Counted from the first letter of the stretch, positions 7,803 to 17,224 are shown. The stretch is 64,000 nucleotides of DNA from Variovorax paradoxus (GCF_009498455.1 NZ_CP045644.1:5769001-5833000), one strand, 5' to 3'. The notes: generated by a model not told the origin, from the sequence alone. Program-made: numbers and translations.

Positions 7803-8780
7803 ATGAACCGTAGAGACTTTTTGCAGACCACCGCCTTCGCATCCCTCGCCCAAGCGGCGGGCATGGCCTACGCCCAAGGCGACTGGCCGCAGCGCCCCGT
7901 GAAGCTGATCGTCCCTTTCACGCCCGGCGGCGGCACCGACGCGACCTCGCGCCTGATTGCGGAGCGCCTCACTTCGCTCGAGCGCTGGACCGTCGTCGTC
8001 GACAACAAGCCCGGCGCGGCCGGCAACATCGGCCTCGATGCCGTGGCCAAGGCCACGCCCGACGGCTACACGATCGGCATGGGGCAGACCTCGAACCTCA
8101 CGATCAACCCCTGGCTCTATTCGAAGATGCCCTTCGAGGCGCTGAAAGATTTTTCGCCCATCGCCGAAGTGGCCTCGCAACCCGTCGTGCTCGCCGTGCG
8201 CGCCGACTCGCCGCTGCGCACGCTGGCCGACTTCATCAAGGCCGCGAAGGCGAAGCCGGGCGAGTTCAGCATCGCGCAGGCCGGCAACGGCACCGTGGGG
8301 CACCTGGCCGGCGAAATGCTGGCGCGCCGCGCGGGCATCAAGGTCATGCAGGTGCCCTACAAGGGCGCAGGCCCGGCCATGAACGACCTGATCAGCGGGC
8401 AGATCGCGCTGTACTTCGGCAGCAGCGTGTCGGTGATGTCGCAGCTGTCGAACGGCCGCGCCCGCGCGCTGGCTGTCACCTCGGCCAAGCGCCTGCCCGC
8501 GCTGCCGAACGTGCCCACCGTGGCCGAACAGGGTTTCGCGGGCTTCGAAGCCACGACCTGGGTCGGCCTCGTCGGGCCGGCAGGCCTGCCCACCGATGTG
8601 GTCAACCGCATCAACGCCGCGGTGGTGAAGACCGTGGCGCGCAAGGACGTGCAGGACAAGCTCGCGCAGGAAGGCAGCGTGCCCGCCAGCGGCACGCCGC
8701 AGCAGTTCGATGCCTACATCCGCGCCGAGCACGCCAAGTGGGGCGCGCTGATCCGCGAATCCGGCATCAAGCTGGACTGA
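7803..8780 (+). CDS. Bug/TctC-type tripartite tricarboxylate binding protein
   Basis: A 325-residue extracytoplasmic binding protein. The start has a Tat-like signal (MNRRDFLQTT, cleavage near AYAQ about residue 25). Bug signature regions follow: IVPFTPGGGTDATSR, NKPGAAGNIG and VPYKGAGPAMNDL. AGGAGA lies 7 bp upstream of the ATG. Bug proteins bind carboxylates such as dicarboxylates, hydroxyacids or aromatic acids. No TctA/TctB membrane genes are present, which is usual for orphan Bug genes of Burkholderiales. Likely captures the hydroxyacid used by this operon. Confidence 0.9.
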   Translation: MNRRDFLQTTAFASLAQAAGMAYAQGDWPQRPVKLIVPFTPGGGTDATSRLIAERLTSLERWTVVVDNKPGAAGNIGLDAVAKATPDGYTIGMGQTSNLTINPWLYSKMPFEALKDFSPIAEVASQPVVLAVRADSPLRTLADFIKAAKAKPGEFSIAQAGNGTVGHLAGEMLARRAGIKVMQVPYKGAGPAMNDLISGQIALYFGSSVSVMSQLSNGRARALAVTSAKRLPALPNVPTVAEQGFAGFEATTWVGLVGPAGLPTDVVNRINAAVVKTVARKDVQDKLAQEGSVPASGTPQQFDAYIRAEHAKWGALIRESGIKLD

Positions 8781-8785
8781 GCCGC

Positions 8786-9910
8786 ATGGACCCGATCGAC
8801 TGCGTCGTGATCGGCGCCGGCGTGGTGGGCCTGGCCATTGCGCGATCGCTCGCCCTGGCCGGGCGTGAGGTGGTGATCCTCGAGGCCGAACACGCCATCG
8901 GCACGCACACCAGCGCGCGCAATTCGGAGGTGATCCACGCGGGCATCTCGTATGCGCCCGGCTCGCTCAAGGGCCGGCTGTGCGTGGCGGGCAAGGCCGC
9001 GCTGTACGCCTACTGCGCCGAACGCGGCATCGGCCACCAACGCATCGGCAAGCTCATCGTGGCGGTGCAGGACGCGGAGCTGCCCGAACTCGACAAGTAC
9101 ATCGCGCTCGGCGCGGCCCACGGCGTGACCGACCTGCGCATCCTCGGCGCTGCCGAAGCGCGCGACATGGAGCCCGAAGTCGCCTGCGTCGGCGCGCTGC
9201 ACTCGCCCTCGACGGGCATCGTCGACAGCCATGCGCTGATGCTGTCGTACCTCGGCGACGCGGAACGTGCGGGTGCCTCGCTGGCGCTGCAAAGTCGCGT
9301 GCTGGCCGTGAAGCCTACGGTGGACGGCCTCGTGGTCGAGGTGGGCGGCGCGGAAGCAACCAGCGTGCTGTGCAACACGGTGGTAAACGCGGCGGGGTTG
9401 GGTGCGCAGCAGGTGGCCTCGCGGATCGACGGCATTCCGGCCGGGCTGGTGCCGCCGCTGTACTACGCGATCGGCCATTACTTCTCGCTCGCGCGCAAAT
9501 CGCCCTTCCGCCATCTCGTGTACCCGACCGGACGCGAAGGCGCCTTGCGCGCTCACGTGACGCTCGACCTCGGCGGCCAATGCAAGTTCGGGCCCGACCT
9601 GAGCTGGCGCGACGGCATCGACTACAGCTTCGACGCCTCGCGCGAGGCGGCCTTCTACCAGTCGGTGCGCCGCTATTACCCCGCTTTGCAGGACGGTGAG
9701 TTGCAGCCGGGCTACACCGGCATCCGCCCGCGGCTGGCGGGCCCGGGCTCGTCGATGCACAACACGGCGACGGATTTCGTGATTCAGACGCCGCGCGACC
9801 ACGGCATCGCGGGGCTGGTGAATCTGTTCGGCATCGAGTCGCCGGGGCTGACGGCGTCGCTCACGCTGGGCGAGCACGTTGCAGACCTGGTGGCGAAGAT
9901 GCAGGCATGA
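8786..9910 (+). CDS. FAD-dependent L-2-hydroxyacid oxidase (LhgO-like)
   Basis: A 374-residue FAD oxidoreductase of the DAO/LhgO family. The dinucleotide-binding motif is VVIGAGVVGLAIA (residues 7-19), followed by HTSARNSEVIHAGI, typical of L-2-hydroxyglutarate oxidases. The C-terminus has LFGIESPGLTASL. It oxidises an L-2-hydroxyacid to the 2-oxoacid, passing electrons to oxygen or quinone. It starts 5 bp after the Bug gene, so it belongs to the same operon. Together with the D-hydroxyacid dehydrogenase the operon could use both enantiomers; this is inference. Confidence 0.85.
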   Translation: MDPIDCVVIGAGVVGLAIARSLALAGREVVILEAEHAIGTHTSARNSEVIHAGISYAPGSLKGRLCVAGKAALYAYCAERGIGHQRIGKLIVAVQDAELPELDKYIALGAAHGVTDLRILGAAEARDMEPEVACVGALHSPSTGIVDSHALMLSYLGDAERAGASLALQSRVLAVKPTVDGLVVEVGGAEATSVLCNTVVNAAGLGAQQVASRIDGIPAGLVPPLYYAIGHYFSLARKSPFRHLVYPTGREGALRAHVTLDLGGQCKFGPDLSWRDGIDYSFDASREAAFYQSVRRYYPALQDGELQPGYTGIRPRLAGPGSSMHNTATDFVIQTPRDHGIAGLVNLFGIESPGLTASLTLGEHVADLVAKMQA

Positions 9911-9935
9911 AAAAACGGGCCCGAGGGCCCGTTCG
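9910..9935 (-). terminator. Intrinsic terminator of the DUF4148-like gene
   Basis: Stem CGGGCCC/GGGCCCG (9916-9922 and 9925-9931) with a 2-nt loop. On the minus strand it is followed by six T's (9910-9915). It lies 41 bp downstream of the minus-strand stop at 9972 and directly after the FAD oxidase stop, so it may serve both convergent genes. Confidence 0.85.
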
Positions 9936-9971
9936 TTCGTGTCAGCCCCCGAAGGGACTGTGGTCGCCCAA

Positions 9972-10322
9972 TTACAGGCCAGCCTGGCGCGTGAACGACA
10001 CGCTGGGCTTCTTGTAAGCAGCCGGCACTTCGTCGCGGTAGAACGCGCGGCGGTCGAGGCTGGCGAGCGGGTCGTGGGCCTTGGCGACGGCTTCAGCGCG
10101 GATCGTCGAACGGTCGGCGGTTGAGGTGAAGGTCTGTGCGCCGGCGCTGGCGGCATCGCTGTATTCGTTGCCGGCGCGGGCGGCGGCCACGGCTTGCGAC
10201 GCGACTTCCGAACGCGAGAGCGTCGAGTTCACGGTGTGCACGCCGTCATAGGTTTCAGCGTGGGCACCGGCAGCAGCCAGCAGCGAGAGGGCAACGGCGG
10301 CGAGGGTCTTCGAGGCATTCAT
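9972..10322 (-). CDS. Small exported DUF4148-like protein
   Basis: A 116-residue protein with a clear Sec signal peptide (about residues 1-22, cleavage after AHA) and a strong AAGGAG site before ATG 10322. The mature part is Ala-rich and charged, with repeats of the form T-R-S-E/A-V. Such proteins are abundant in Burkholderiales and carry the DUF4148 label; their function is unknown. It stands alone with its own terminator, so it is probably a monocistronic, possibly stress-responsive periplasmic protein. Confidence 0.72.
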   Translation of the reverse strand: MNASKTLAAVALSLLAAAGAHAETYDGVHTVNSTLSRSEVASQAVAAARAGNEYSDAASAGAQTFTSTADRSTIRAEAVAKAHDPLASLDRRAFYRDEVPAAYKKPSVSFTRQAGL

Positions 10323-10505
10323 TTCAATCTCCTTCAGGTGGTGTGTCGATGGGATGAAGTTTGAACCTGAAGCGCCCAAAAAAACGGCAGCAAAAGGAAT
10401 CGCGGCGTTCACGGGATTGAAACAATCACGCGTCGCCCGCGCATGCAATGCGACGGCCGGAACCCTGTCCTCCAGAGGGAACGCACGAGAAAGTTCTCGT
10501 CATGG

Positions 10506-10542
10506 GCATTCCTTGCATGCGCGTGGCGCATGCAAGGAATGC
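10506..10542. repeat. Perfect 17-bp inverted repeat downstream of fmdB
   Basis: The arm GCATTCCTTGCATGCGC (10506-10522) and its exact complement (10526-10542) flank a 3-nt loop. It begins 12 bp after the fmdB stop on the minus strand. It would form a very stable hairpin at the end of the urt-fmd transcript, but has no T-run. It could block 3' exonucleases or be a small palindromic element. A second hairpin (ACGAGAA-N2-TTCTCGT) lies just beyond, at about 10485-10500. Confidence 0.75.
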
Positions 10543-10553
10543 ACGCCGAAGCC

Positions 10554-10898
10554 TCAGTGCGAGATCATCCAGGGCCGCCGTGACGGGGCCGATTTCGCAC
10601 CGTTCGGCGCCGTCTGCGTGGCACCGCGGCGCGACGATCCCGAGCAGCAACCGCAGCCCGACGGATGCCGCAGCCGCGCATAGTCGCGCGAGCTCGACGG
10701 CTCGTGCCGCGCGCGTTCGTTGGTGGCCATCGCGTGGCGCGTGTCGGCGGCCATCAGCGCCAGGCGTGGCGCGGCGGTGAACACGCGCGGCGAGGCCGTG
10801 CCGCAGTCGGGGCATGCAGCGGGCTCGTCGCGCTGGCCCGAAGGCCGCAGCGATTCGAAGCCACCGCACTGCCCGCAGGCGTAGTCGTAGGTCGGCAT
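10554..10898 (-). CDS. fmdB: FmdB-family zinc-ribbon regulator
   Basis: A 114-residue protein that starts with the FmdB zinc ribbon: MPTYDYACGQC, with Cys8/Cys11 and CPDC (Cys29/Cys32). A low-complexity tail ends in a Cys/Ser/Arg-rich region. In Methylophilus, FmdB was described as a regulator of the formamidase and amide-uptake genes. It lies 19 bp after fmdA as the last gene of the operon. The tail after about residue 50 is not conserved-looking. Confidence 0.85.
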   Translation of the reverse strand: MPTYDYACGQCGGFESLRPSGQRDEPAACPDCGTASPRVFTAAPRLALMAADTRHAMATNERARHEPSSSRDYARLRHPSGCGCCSGSSRRGATQTAPNGAKSAPSRRPWMISH

Positions 10899-10917
10899 GC
10901 GTGGGGCCTTCTCTTCT

Positions 10918-12150
10918 TCAGCGCAGGTCGTGCGACAGCGGCATGTCGATGCTGCCGTCGATGAACTTCACCGGGCCCGAGGCGTTCGGGTTGATGTCGA
11001 AGTCGAAGATGCCCGTGGGCAGCCACAGCGTGGCGCACGAGTTGGGCACGTCGACCACGCCGCTGATGTGGCCCTGCACGGGCGCCGTGCCCAGAATCGA
11101 ATAGGCCTGCGCGCCCGAGTAGCCGAACTTCTTCAGGTACTCGATGGCGTTCAGGCAGGCCTGGCGGTAGGCCACGTTCACGTCGAGGTAGTGCTGCTTG
11201 CCGCTCTCGTCGACCGAAATGCCTTCGAAGATCAGGTAGTCGTTGTACTGCGGCGTGATCGGGCTGGGCTTGAAGATCGGGTTCTTGATGCCGTACTTGG
11301 CCATCCCGCCCTTGATGAGCGTGACCTTCATGTGCACCCAGCCGGCCATCTCGATGGCGCCGCAGAAGGTGATCTCGCCATCGCCCTGGCTGAAGTGCAG
11401 GTCGCCGACGCTGAGGCCCGCGCCATCGACGTACACGGGGAAGAACACCTTCGAGCCGCGCGACAGGTCCTTGATGTCGCAGTTGCCGCCGTGCTCGCGC
11501 GGCGGCACGGTGCGGGCGCCCTCTGCGGCTGCCTTGGCGCGTGCTTCGCCGGTCATCTTGCCCATGTGGGCGGTGCCGGCGAACGGCGGGTTCGCGAGGC
11601 CTGGCACGCGGTCCGGGTCGGTCGCGATGAGCTTGCCTTCGCGCTCGTTCCACATGTCGAGCATGGGCTTGTCGGGCAGGCAGCCAATGAGGCCGGGGTG
11701 GATCAGGCCCGCGAAGTTCACGCCCGGGATGTGGCGCGAGCTCGTGAACATGCCCTTGAAGTCCCAGATCGATTTCTGCGCTTCGGGAAAGTGATCGGTG
11801 AGAAAGCCGCCGCCGTTCTTCTTCGAGAAGAAGCCGTTGAAGCCCCACAGGCTGTCTTGCTTGGCGCCGATGTCGAGCAGGTCGACCACCAGCAGGTCAC
11901 CGGGCTCCGCGCCCTTCACGCCCACGGGACCCGAGAGGTAGTGCACCGTGCTCAGGTCGATGTCGCGCACATCGTCGGCGCTGTCGTTGTTCTTGATGAA
12001 GCCGCCGGTCCAGTCGAAGGTCTCGAGGATGAAGTCGTCACCCGGGTTGACCCAGCAGGCCATCGGAATGTCCGGGTGCCAGCGGTTGTGGATGTTCTCG
12101 TTCTCCGTGGGCGATTGGGTCAGGTCGACCTTGATCAGCGTGTCCGTCAT
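10918..12150 (-). CDS. fmdA: Formamidase FmdA
   Basis: A 410-residue FmdA/AmdA amidase, close to the usual length of about 407. It hydrolyses formamide (and weakly other short amides) to ammonia and formate in the cytoplasm. Typical stretches are RWHPDIPMACWVNPGD near the N-terminus, PPREHGGNCDIKDL and HFSQGDGEITFCGAIE. It lies directly after the urtE-like gene and before fmdB, so uptake, hydrolysis and regulation of short amides are encoded together. Confidence 0.93.
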   Translation of the reverse strand: MTDTLIKVDLTQSPTENENIHNRWHPDIPMACWVNPGDDFILETFDWTGGFIKNNDSADDVRDIDLSTVHYLSGPVGVKGAEPGDLLVVDLLDIGAKQDSLWGFNGFFSKKNGGGFLTDHFPEAQKSIWDFKGMFTSSRHIPGVNFAGLIHPGLIGCLPDKPMLDMWNEREGKLIATDPDRVPGLANPPFAGTAHMGKMTGEARAKAAAEGARTVPPREHGGNCDIKDLSRGSKVFFPVYVDGAGLSVGDLHFSQGDGEITFCGAIEMAGWVHMKVTLIKGGMAKYGIKNPIFKPSPITPQYNDYLIFEGISVDESGKQHYLDVNVAYRQACLNAIEYLKKFGYSGAQAYSILGTAPVQGHISGVVDVPNSCATLWLPTGIFDFDINPNASGPVKFIDGSIDMPLSHDLR

Positions 12151-12174
12151 GTGCAGTGGCTCCTGGGGTTGTGG

Positions 12175-12876
12175 TTAGACAGAGAGATAGGCTTTGATGT
12201 GTTCCACATCGGTCTTGTCGCGCGCGGTCTCGTGCACGAGCCGGCCGCCTTCGATCACGAAGAGCCGGTCGGCCACGTCCATCGCGAAGCTCAGCACCTG
12301 TTCGGACACGACGATGGTGATGCCGCGCAGCTTGCGGATCTCGTTGAGCGCCTTCGCGATGTCCTTGATGATCGAAGGCTGGATGCCTTCGGTGGGCTCA
12401 TCGAGCAGCAGCACCTTGGGGTCGGTGACGAGCGCGCGCGCAATGGCGAGCTGTTGTTGCTGGCCGCCCGAGAGGTTGCCGCCCTTGCGGCTCTTCATGT
12501 CCCACAGCACGGGGAACAGCGCGTAGATTTCTTCGGGGATGCGCCGGGTCTTCGAGTTCTCCAGACCGGTCTGGATGTTCTCTTCGACGGTCAGCGTCGG
12601 GAAAATCATCCGGCCCTGCGGCACATAGGCGATGCCCTTGGCCACGCGCCTGAAGCTCTCGTCGCGCGACACGTCCTGCCCCGCCACTTCGATGCGCCCG
12701 CTCTTCAGCGGCAGGATGCCCATGAGGCTCTTGAACAGCGTGGTCTTGCCCATGCCGTTGCGGCCCATGATGGCGATGGTTTCGTTCGCATGGCCTTCGA
12801 ACGAGAGGCCGTGCAAGGCCTCGCTCTGGCCGTAGGCAACGTGCAGGTCTTCGACCTTCAGCATGATGGTGCTCAT
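12175..12876 (-). CDS. urtE: Urea/short-chain amide ABC transporter ATPase UrtE
   Basis: A 233-residue LivF-type ABC ATPase. Walker A is GRNGMGKTT, the signature is LSGGQQQQLAIARAL and Walker B is LLLDEPTEGIQPS, the last being typical of UrtE. It pairs with UrtD to energise the UrtBC permeases. The gap to urtD is 3 bp. Because formamidase follows directly, the importer may carry formamide or acetamide as well as urea, as described for FmdDEF of Methylophilus. Confidence 0.92.
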   Translation of the reverse strand: MSTIMLKVEDLHVAYGQSEALHGLSFEGHANETIAIMGRNGMGKTTLFKSLMGILPLKSGRIEVAGQDVSRDESFRRVAKGIAYVPQGRMIFPTLTVEENIQTGLENSKTRRIPEEIYALFPVLWDMKSRKGGNLSGGQQQQLAIARALVTDPKVLLLDEPTEGIQPSIIKDIAKALNEIRKLRGITIVVSEQVLSFAMDVADRLFVIEGGRLVHETARDKTDVEHIKAYLSV

Positions 12877-12879
12877 GGT

Positions 12880-13623
<744 letters not shown>

Positions 13624-13645
13624 GGGGTGGGGGCTCCGGTTTCGA

Positions 13646-14842
13646 TCAGGCGCGCTGGCGGCCGATGCCGTCGGGCAAGGCGGGTTCGGCCTGCGGCGTG
13701 GCGACAGGGGAAGGGGCCGACACGGCGGCGGTCGGCGGCTTCACCGCGGCGTCGCGCAGGGCCTGGCGACGCGAGGCCCACCACGGCTTGATCGTGTCTT
13801 CCCACAGGCCCGCCAGGCCCATCGGGAAGGCCATGGTCACGCCGATGAAGAGCGCGGCCATCAGGAAGAGCCACAGGTCGGGAAAGCTTTCGGAGAACAG
13901 CGTCTTGCCCGCATTGACCAGCAGCGCGCCGTACACCGCGCCCACCAGGCTCATGCGGCCGCCGACGGCGCAGAAGATCACCATCTCGATCGAGGGCACG
14001 ATGCCCACGAAGCTCGGCGACATGAAGCCCACCTGCAGCGCGAACATCGCGCCGCCGATGCCCGAGAGCCCGGCCGCCAGGCAGAAGGTGAAGACCTTGA
14101 AGTTCGACACGTCGTAGCCCGAGAAGCGCACGCGGTCTTCCTTGTCGCGCATCGCCAGCAGCAGCGTGCCCAGCTTGCTGGTCTGCACCCAGCGGCACAG
14201 CAGGATGCTCAGCACCAGCAGGCCCACGCAGACGTAGTAGAGGATGTACTTGGCGCTGTCGGTGCGAGTGTCCCAGCCGAGCATCGTCTTCAGGTCGGTC
14301 ATGCCGTTCACGCCGCCCGTGTAGCCCTGCTGGCCGATGATGAGCACGGTGCAGATCAGCGCCACCGCCTGCGTGATGATCGCGAAGTACACGCCGCCTA
14401 CGCGGCGCTTGAACATCGCGAAGCTCACGAGCCAGGCCAGCGCCATCGGCGCGAGCACCACCAGCGCCAGGCTCAGCGGCAGGCTCTTGAACGGCAGCCA
14501 CAGCGCGGGCAGCTCGGTGATCTGGTTCCAGTCCATGAAGTCCGGGATGCCGGGCGTCGACTGGATCTTGGTGGTGATGGGGTCGGAGGCTTCGAGCTTG
14601 AGGAACATCGCCATCGCATAGCCGCCGATGCCGAAGAACACGCCCTGCCCCAGGCTCAGCACGCCGCCGTAGCCCCACACCATGACGAGGCCCACGGCCA
14701 CGAAAGCGTAGGTGAGGTACTTGCCCACGAGGTTGAGGCGGAAGATGTCGAGCGACAGCGGCAGCACCACCGCGAGCAGCAGCACCAGCAGCAGGAGGCT
14801 GCCGAGCTGGTAGCGCTGGATCGAGGCCTTGATGAAATTCAT
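13646..14842 (-). CDS. urtC: Urea/short-chain amide ABC transporter permease UrtC
   Basis: A 398-residue LivM-type permease with about ten hydrophobic segments and the conserved YGGVLSLGQGVFFGIGGYAM loop. The last 35 residues form an Ala/Pro-rich cytoplasmic tail. I chose ATG 14842, with GGAG 8 bp in front; an in-frame TTG at 14857 would add five residues. Works with UrtB as the membrane channel. Confidence 0.92.
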   Translation of the reverse strand: MNFIKASIQRYQLGSLLLLVLLLAVVLPLSLDIFRLNLVGKYLTYAFVAVGLVMVWGYGGVLSLGQGVFFGIGGYAMAMFLKLEASDPITTKIQSTPGIPDFMDWNQITELPALWLPFKSLPLSLALVVLAPMALAWLVSFAMFKRRVGGVYFAIITQAVALICTVLIIGQQGYTGGVNGMTDLKTMLGWDTRTDSAKYILYYVCVGLLVLSILLCRWVQTSKLGTLLLAMRDKEDRVRFSGYDVSNFKVFTFCLAAGLSGIGGAMFALQVGFMSPSFVGIVPSIEMVIFCAVGGRMSLVGAVYGALLVNAGKTLFSESFPDLWLFLMAALFIGVTMAFPMGLAGLWEDTIKPWWASRRQALRDAAVKPPTAAVSAPSPVATPQAEPALPDGIGRQRA

Positions 14843-14873
14843 CGGAACGTTCTCCAAGAAGAAATCGGGTTCA

Positions 14874-15788
14874 TCAACGACGCACCTTGAGCGCGAACAA
14901 CCCTTGCGGCCGCATCATCAGGATCAGCACGATCAGCGACAGCGTCAGCACTTTCGCCATCGAGCCGGTCATGAAGAACTCCGAGATCGACTGCGTCTGC
15001 GCAATGCCGAAGGCCGAGACCACGGTGCCCAGCAAGCTGGCCGCGCCGCCGAAGGTGACGACCAGGAAGGCGTCGACGATGTACAGCGAGCCCGAGGTCG
15101 GCCCGGTCGAGCCGATGGTGGTGAAGGCCGCGCCCGCCACGCCGGCAATGCCGCAGCCGATGGCGAAGGTGAGGCGGTCGGTCTTCTGGGTGTCGATGCC
15201 GGTGGCGTTGGCCATCGTGCGGTTGGCCACGGTGGCGCGCACCCGCAGGCCCCAGCGGCTCTTGTGCAAGGCGATGAGCACACCGCCCGTGGCCAGCGCG
15301 GTGAGCGCCAGCACGAAGAGGCCGTTGATCGGAATGTCGAGGCCTTCATGCGGCGTCCACGAACCCATGAGCCACTCGGGCAGCGTGGGGCTCACTTCCT
15401 TCGGGCCGATGAAGGTGCGAAAAATCTGCTGCAGGCCCAGGCTCACGCCCCAGGTGGCGAGCAGCGTATCGAGCGGTCGCTTGTACAGATGGCGGATCAG
15501 CGCCCATTCCACGAGCCAGCCCGCGATGAAGGCGAACACGAAGGCCAGCCCGATGGCGATCGGGAAGTAGTACGGCATGAACGAGGGCGCCAGGCGCTCG
15601 GTCACCTGCGCGGCCAGGAAGATCGAGTAGGCGCCGATGGTCATGAACTCGCCATGCGCCATGTTGATCACGCCCATCTGCCCGAAGATGATCGCGAGCC
15701 CGAGGCCCATGAGCAGCAGCACCGCGAAGAGGCTCAGCCCCGCGAAGCCCTGCATCAGGCCGATGTTCATCATGTCCGACAAAGTCAT
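14874..15788 (-). CDS. urtB: Urea/short-chain amide ABC transporter permease UrtB
   Basis: A 304-residue LivH-type permease with the conserved GLGLAIIFGQMGVINMAHGEFM motif early and TFGGAASLLGTVV late. It is the short form of UrtB and lacks the long N-terminal periplasmic extension found in many proteobacterial homologues, which is more like FmdE-type permeases. ATG 15788 is preferred to an open frame reaching 15830 because that would run through the intercistronic hairpin. Confidence 0.9.
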   Translation of the reverse strand: MTLSDMMNIGLMQGFAGLSLFAVLLLMGLGLAIIFGQMGVINMAHGEFMTIGAYSIFLAAQVTERLAPSFMPYYFPIAIGLAFVFAFIAGWLVEWALIRHLYKRPLDTLLATWGVSLGLQQIFRTFIGPKEVSPTLPEWLMGSWTPHEGLDIPINGLFVLALTALATGGVLIALHKSRWGLRVRATVANRTMANATGIDTQKTDRLTFAIGCGIAGVAGAAFTTIGSTGPTSGSLYIVDAFLVVTFGGAASLLGTVVSAFGIAQTQSISEFFMTGSMAKVLTLSLIVLILMMRPQGLFALKVRR

Positions 15789-15817
15789 GGCGGAAGTTCC
15801 GGAGAGTTGGATTTGCT

Positions 15818-15841
15818 CCCTCTCCCGCACGCGGGAGAGGG
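15818..15841. repeat. Intercistronic hairpin between urtA and urtB
   Basis: CCCTCTCCCGC and its exact complement (15818-15828 and 15831-15841) are separated by 2 nt, then followed by TTGGGGTGAGGG. I recall this sequence as a widespread intergenic palindrome of beta- and gamma-proteobacteria. It sits 25 bp after the urtA stop. It could stabilise the urtA message and so raise binding-protein levels above those of the permeases. Confidence 0.75.
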
Positions 15842-15865
15842 TTGGGGTGAGGGCCTACGGCCGGT

Positions 15866-17134
15866 TTACTGGTAGCCCTTCGGGAACGGATCAGGCTTGA
15901 TCAGTTCAGCCGATTCGGCAACGACCTTGAAGCTGCCATCCAGCTGCCCCTGCCCGATGCGCGCCTTGCTCCACAAATGGTGGTTCGCATCCAGCTTCAC
16001 GTAGCCTTCGGGCGCCGTCTTCAGCTCGATGCCCGGCGAACCGGCCACGACCTTGTCGATGTCGAAGCTGCCCGCCTTCTCCACCGCGGCCTTCCACAGC
16101 CACGGGCCGAGGTAGCCCGCCTGCGTCACGTCGCCGATGACCGCATCCTTGCCGTACTTGGCCTTGAAGGCGGCCACGAACTTCTTGTTGTTCTCGTTGT
16201 CGAGCGACTGGAAGTACTTCATCGACGAGTAGAAGCCCGCGAAGTTCTCTCCGCCCACGCCGGTCATTTCGTCTTCGGTCACGGCCAGCGTCAGCAGGAA
16301 CTGCTTGTCGCCGGTGATGCCCGCGGCCTTGAGCTGCTTGTAGAAGGCCACGTTGGAGCCGCCCACCACCGCCGCGAAGATGCAGTCGGGCTTGGCGACC
16401 TTGATCTTGTTGATCAGCGAGTTGAAGTTGGTGTGGCCCAGCGGGTAGTACTCCTCGCCCTTGACCGACCCCTTCTGGAAATTCTCGATGTGCTTGCGCG
16501 CGATCTTCATGGAGGTACGCGGCCAGATGTAATCGGAGCCGACCAGGAAGAAGGTCTTGGCCTTCTTCTCCTTCGCGCCCCAGTCCAGGCCCCAGATGAT
16601 CTGCTGCGTGGCCTCTTGCCCCGTGTAGATCACGTTCTTGCTCTGCTCCAGGCCTTCGTAGAAGGTCGGGTAGTACAAGAGGCCGTTCTCTTTCTCGAAC
16701 ACCGGCAGCACGGCCTTGCGCGAGGCGCTGGTCCAGCAGCCGAACACGGCGGCGACCTTGTCGTTGACCAGCAGCTTCTTCGACTTCTCGGCGAAGGTCG
16801 GCCAGTCGGAGGCGCCGTCTTCCTTGATGACCTTGATCTTGCGACCGAGGATGCCGCCCATCGCGTTGATCTGGTCAATGGCCAGTTGCTCGGCCTGGAT
16901 GGAGCCGGTCTCCGAGATGGCCATGGTGCCGGTGGACGAATGCAGCTGGCCCACCGTGACTTCGGTGTCGGTCACCGCGAGCTTGGTGGTGTTGACCTTG
17001 GCCGTGGGGAACTGCCCCTGGCCGAAGCTCAGGCCGCTCAGGCCCATCACGGGCAGCGCGGCGGCGCCCTGCAGCAGACGGCGGCGGCGCAGTGCCATGG
17101 CATCGAGAGAGGAAGGGTCGGAATCACGCGACAT
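15866..17134 (-). CDS. urtA: Urea/short-chain amide binding protein UrtA
   Basis: A 422-residue type-I periplasmic binding protein of the UrtA/FmdD family. The N-terminus is a Tat-type signal (RRRRLLQGAAALP, cleavage near FGQG about residue 38). The mature protein has VGQLHSSTGTMAISETG and FGCWTSASRKAVLPVFE, hallmarks of UrtA. I chose ATG 17134, which has CTGGAG upstream. First gene of the urt-fmd operon and divergent from the permease-kinase gene, which is likely its sensor. Confidence 0.93.
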   Translation of the reverse strand: MSRDSDPSSLDAMALRRRRLLQGAAALPVMGLSGLSFGQGQFPTAKVNTTKLAVTDTEVTVGQLHSSTGTMAISETGSIQAEQLAIDQINAMGGILGRKIKVIKEDGASDWPTFAEKSKKLLVNDKVAAVFGCWTSASRKAVLPVFEKENGLLYYPTFYEGLEQSKNVIYTGQEATQQIIWGLDWGAKEKKAKTFFLVGSDYIWPRTSMKIARKHIENFQKGSVKGEEYYPLGHTNFNSLINKIKVAKPDCIFAAVVGGSNVAFYKQLKAAGITGDKQFLLTLAVTEDEMTGVGGENFAGFYSSMKYFQSLDNENNKKFVAAFKAKYGKDAVIGDVTQAGYLGPWLWKAAVEKAGSFDIDKVVAGSPGIELKTAPEGYVKLDANHHLWSKARIGQGQLDGSFKVVAESAELIKPDPFPKGYQ

Positions 17135-17206
17135 CAGGAACTCCAGGCAGGTTGAAAGAAAGAAGGGAGAGCCGCGCACCATCGCAGTGCATCGGACGGT
17201 GCCGCT

Positions 17207-17224
17207 AGCACCATGGCTGGTACT
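17207..17224. promoter_or_regulatory. Dyad in urtA/permease-kinase divergent promoter
   Basis: AGCACC-N6-GGTACT (one mismatch) overlaps a second dyad, GGTGC-N5-GCACC, at 17199-17213. NtrC sites read GCACC-N5-GGTGC, so this is close but not a match. The 250 bp between urtA (17134) and the kinase start (17384) must hold the controls of both units. Assignment to NtrC or to the LuxR-type regulator is not possible from sequence. Confidence 0.3.

Noticed and set aside
17207..17224. NtrC site with a sigma-54 promoter for urtA.
   Set aside because: Spacing and bases differ from the NtrC consensus, and no TGGCAC-N5-TTGC element was found. Kept only as an unassigned dyad.
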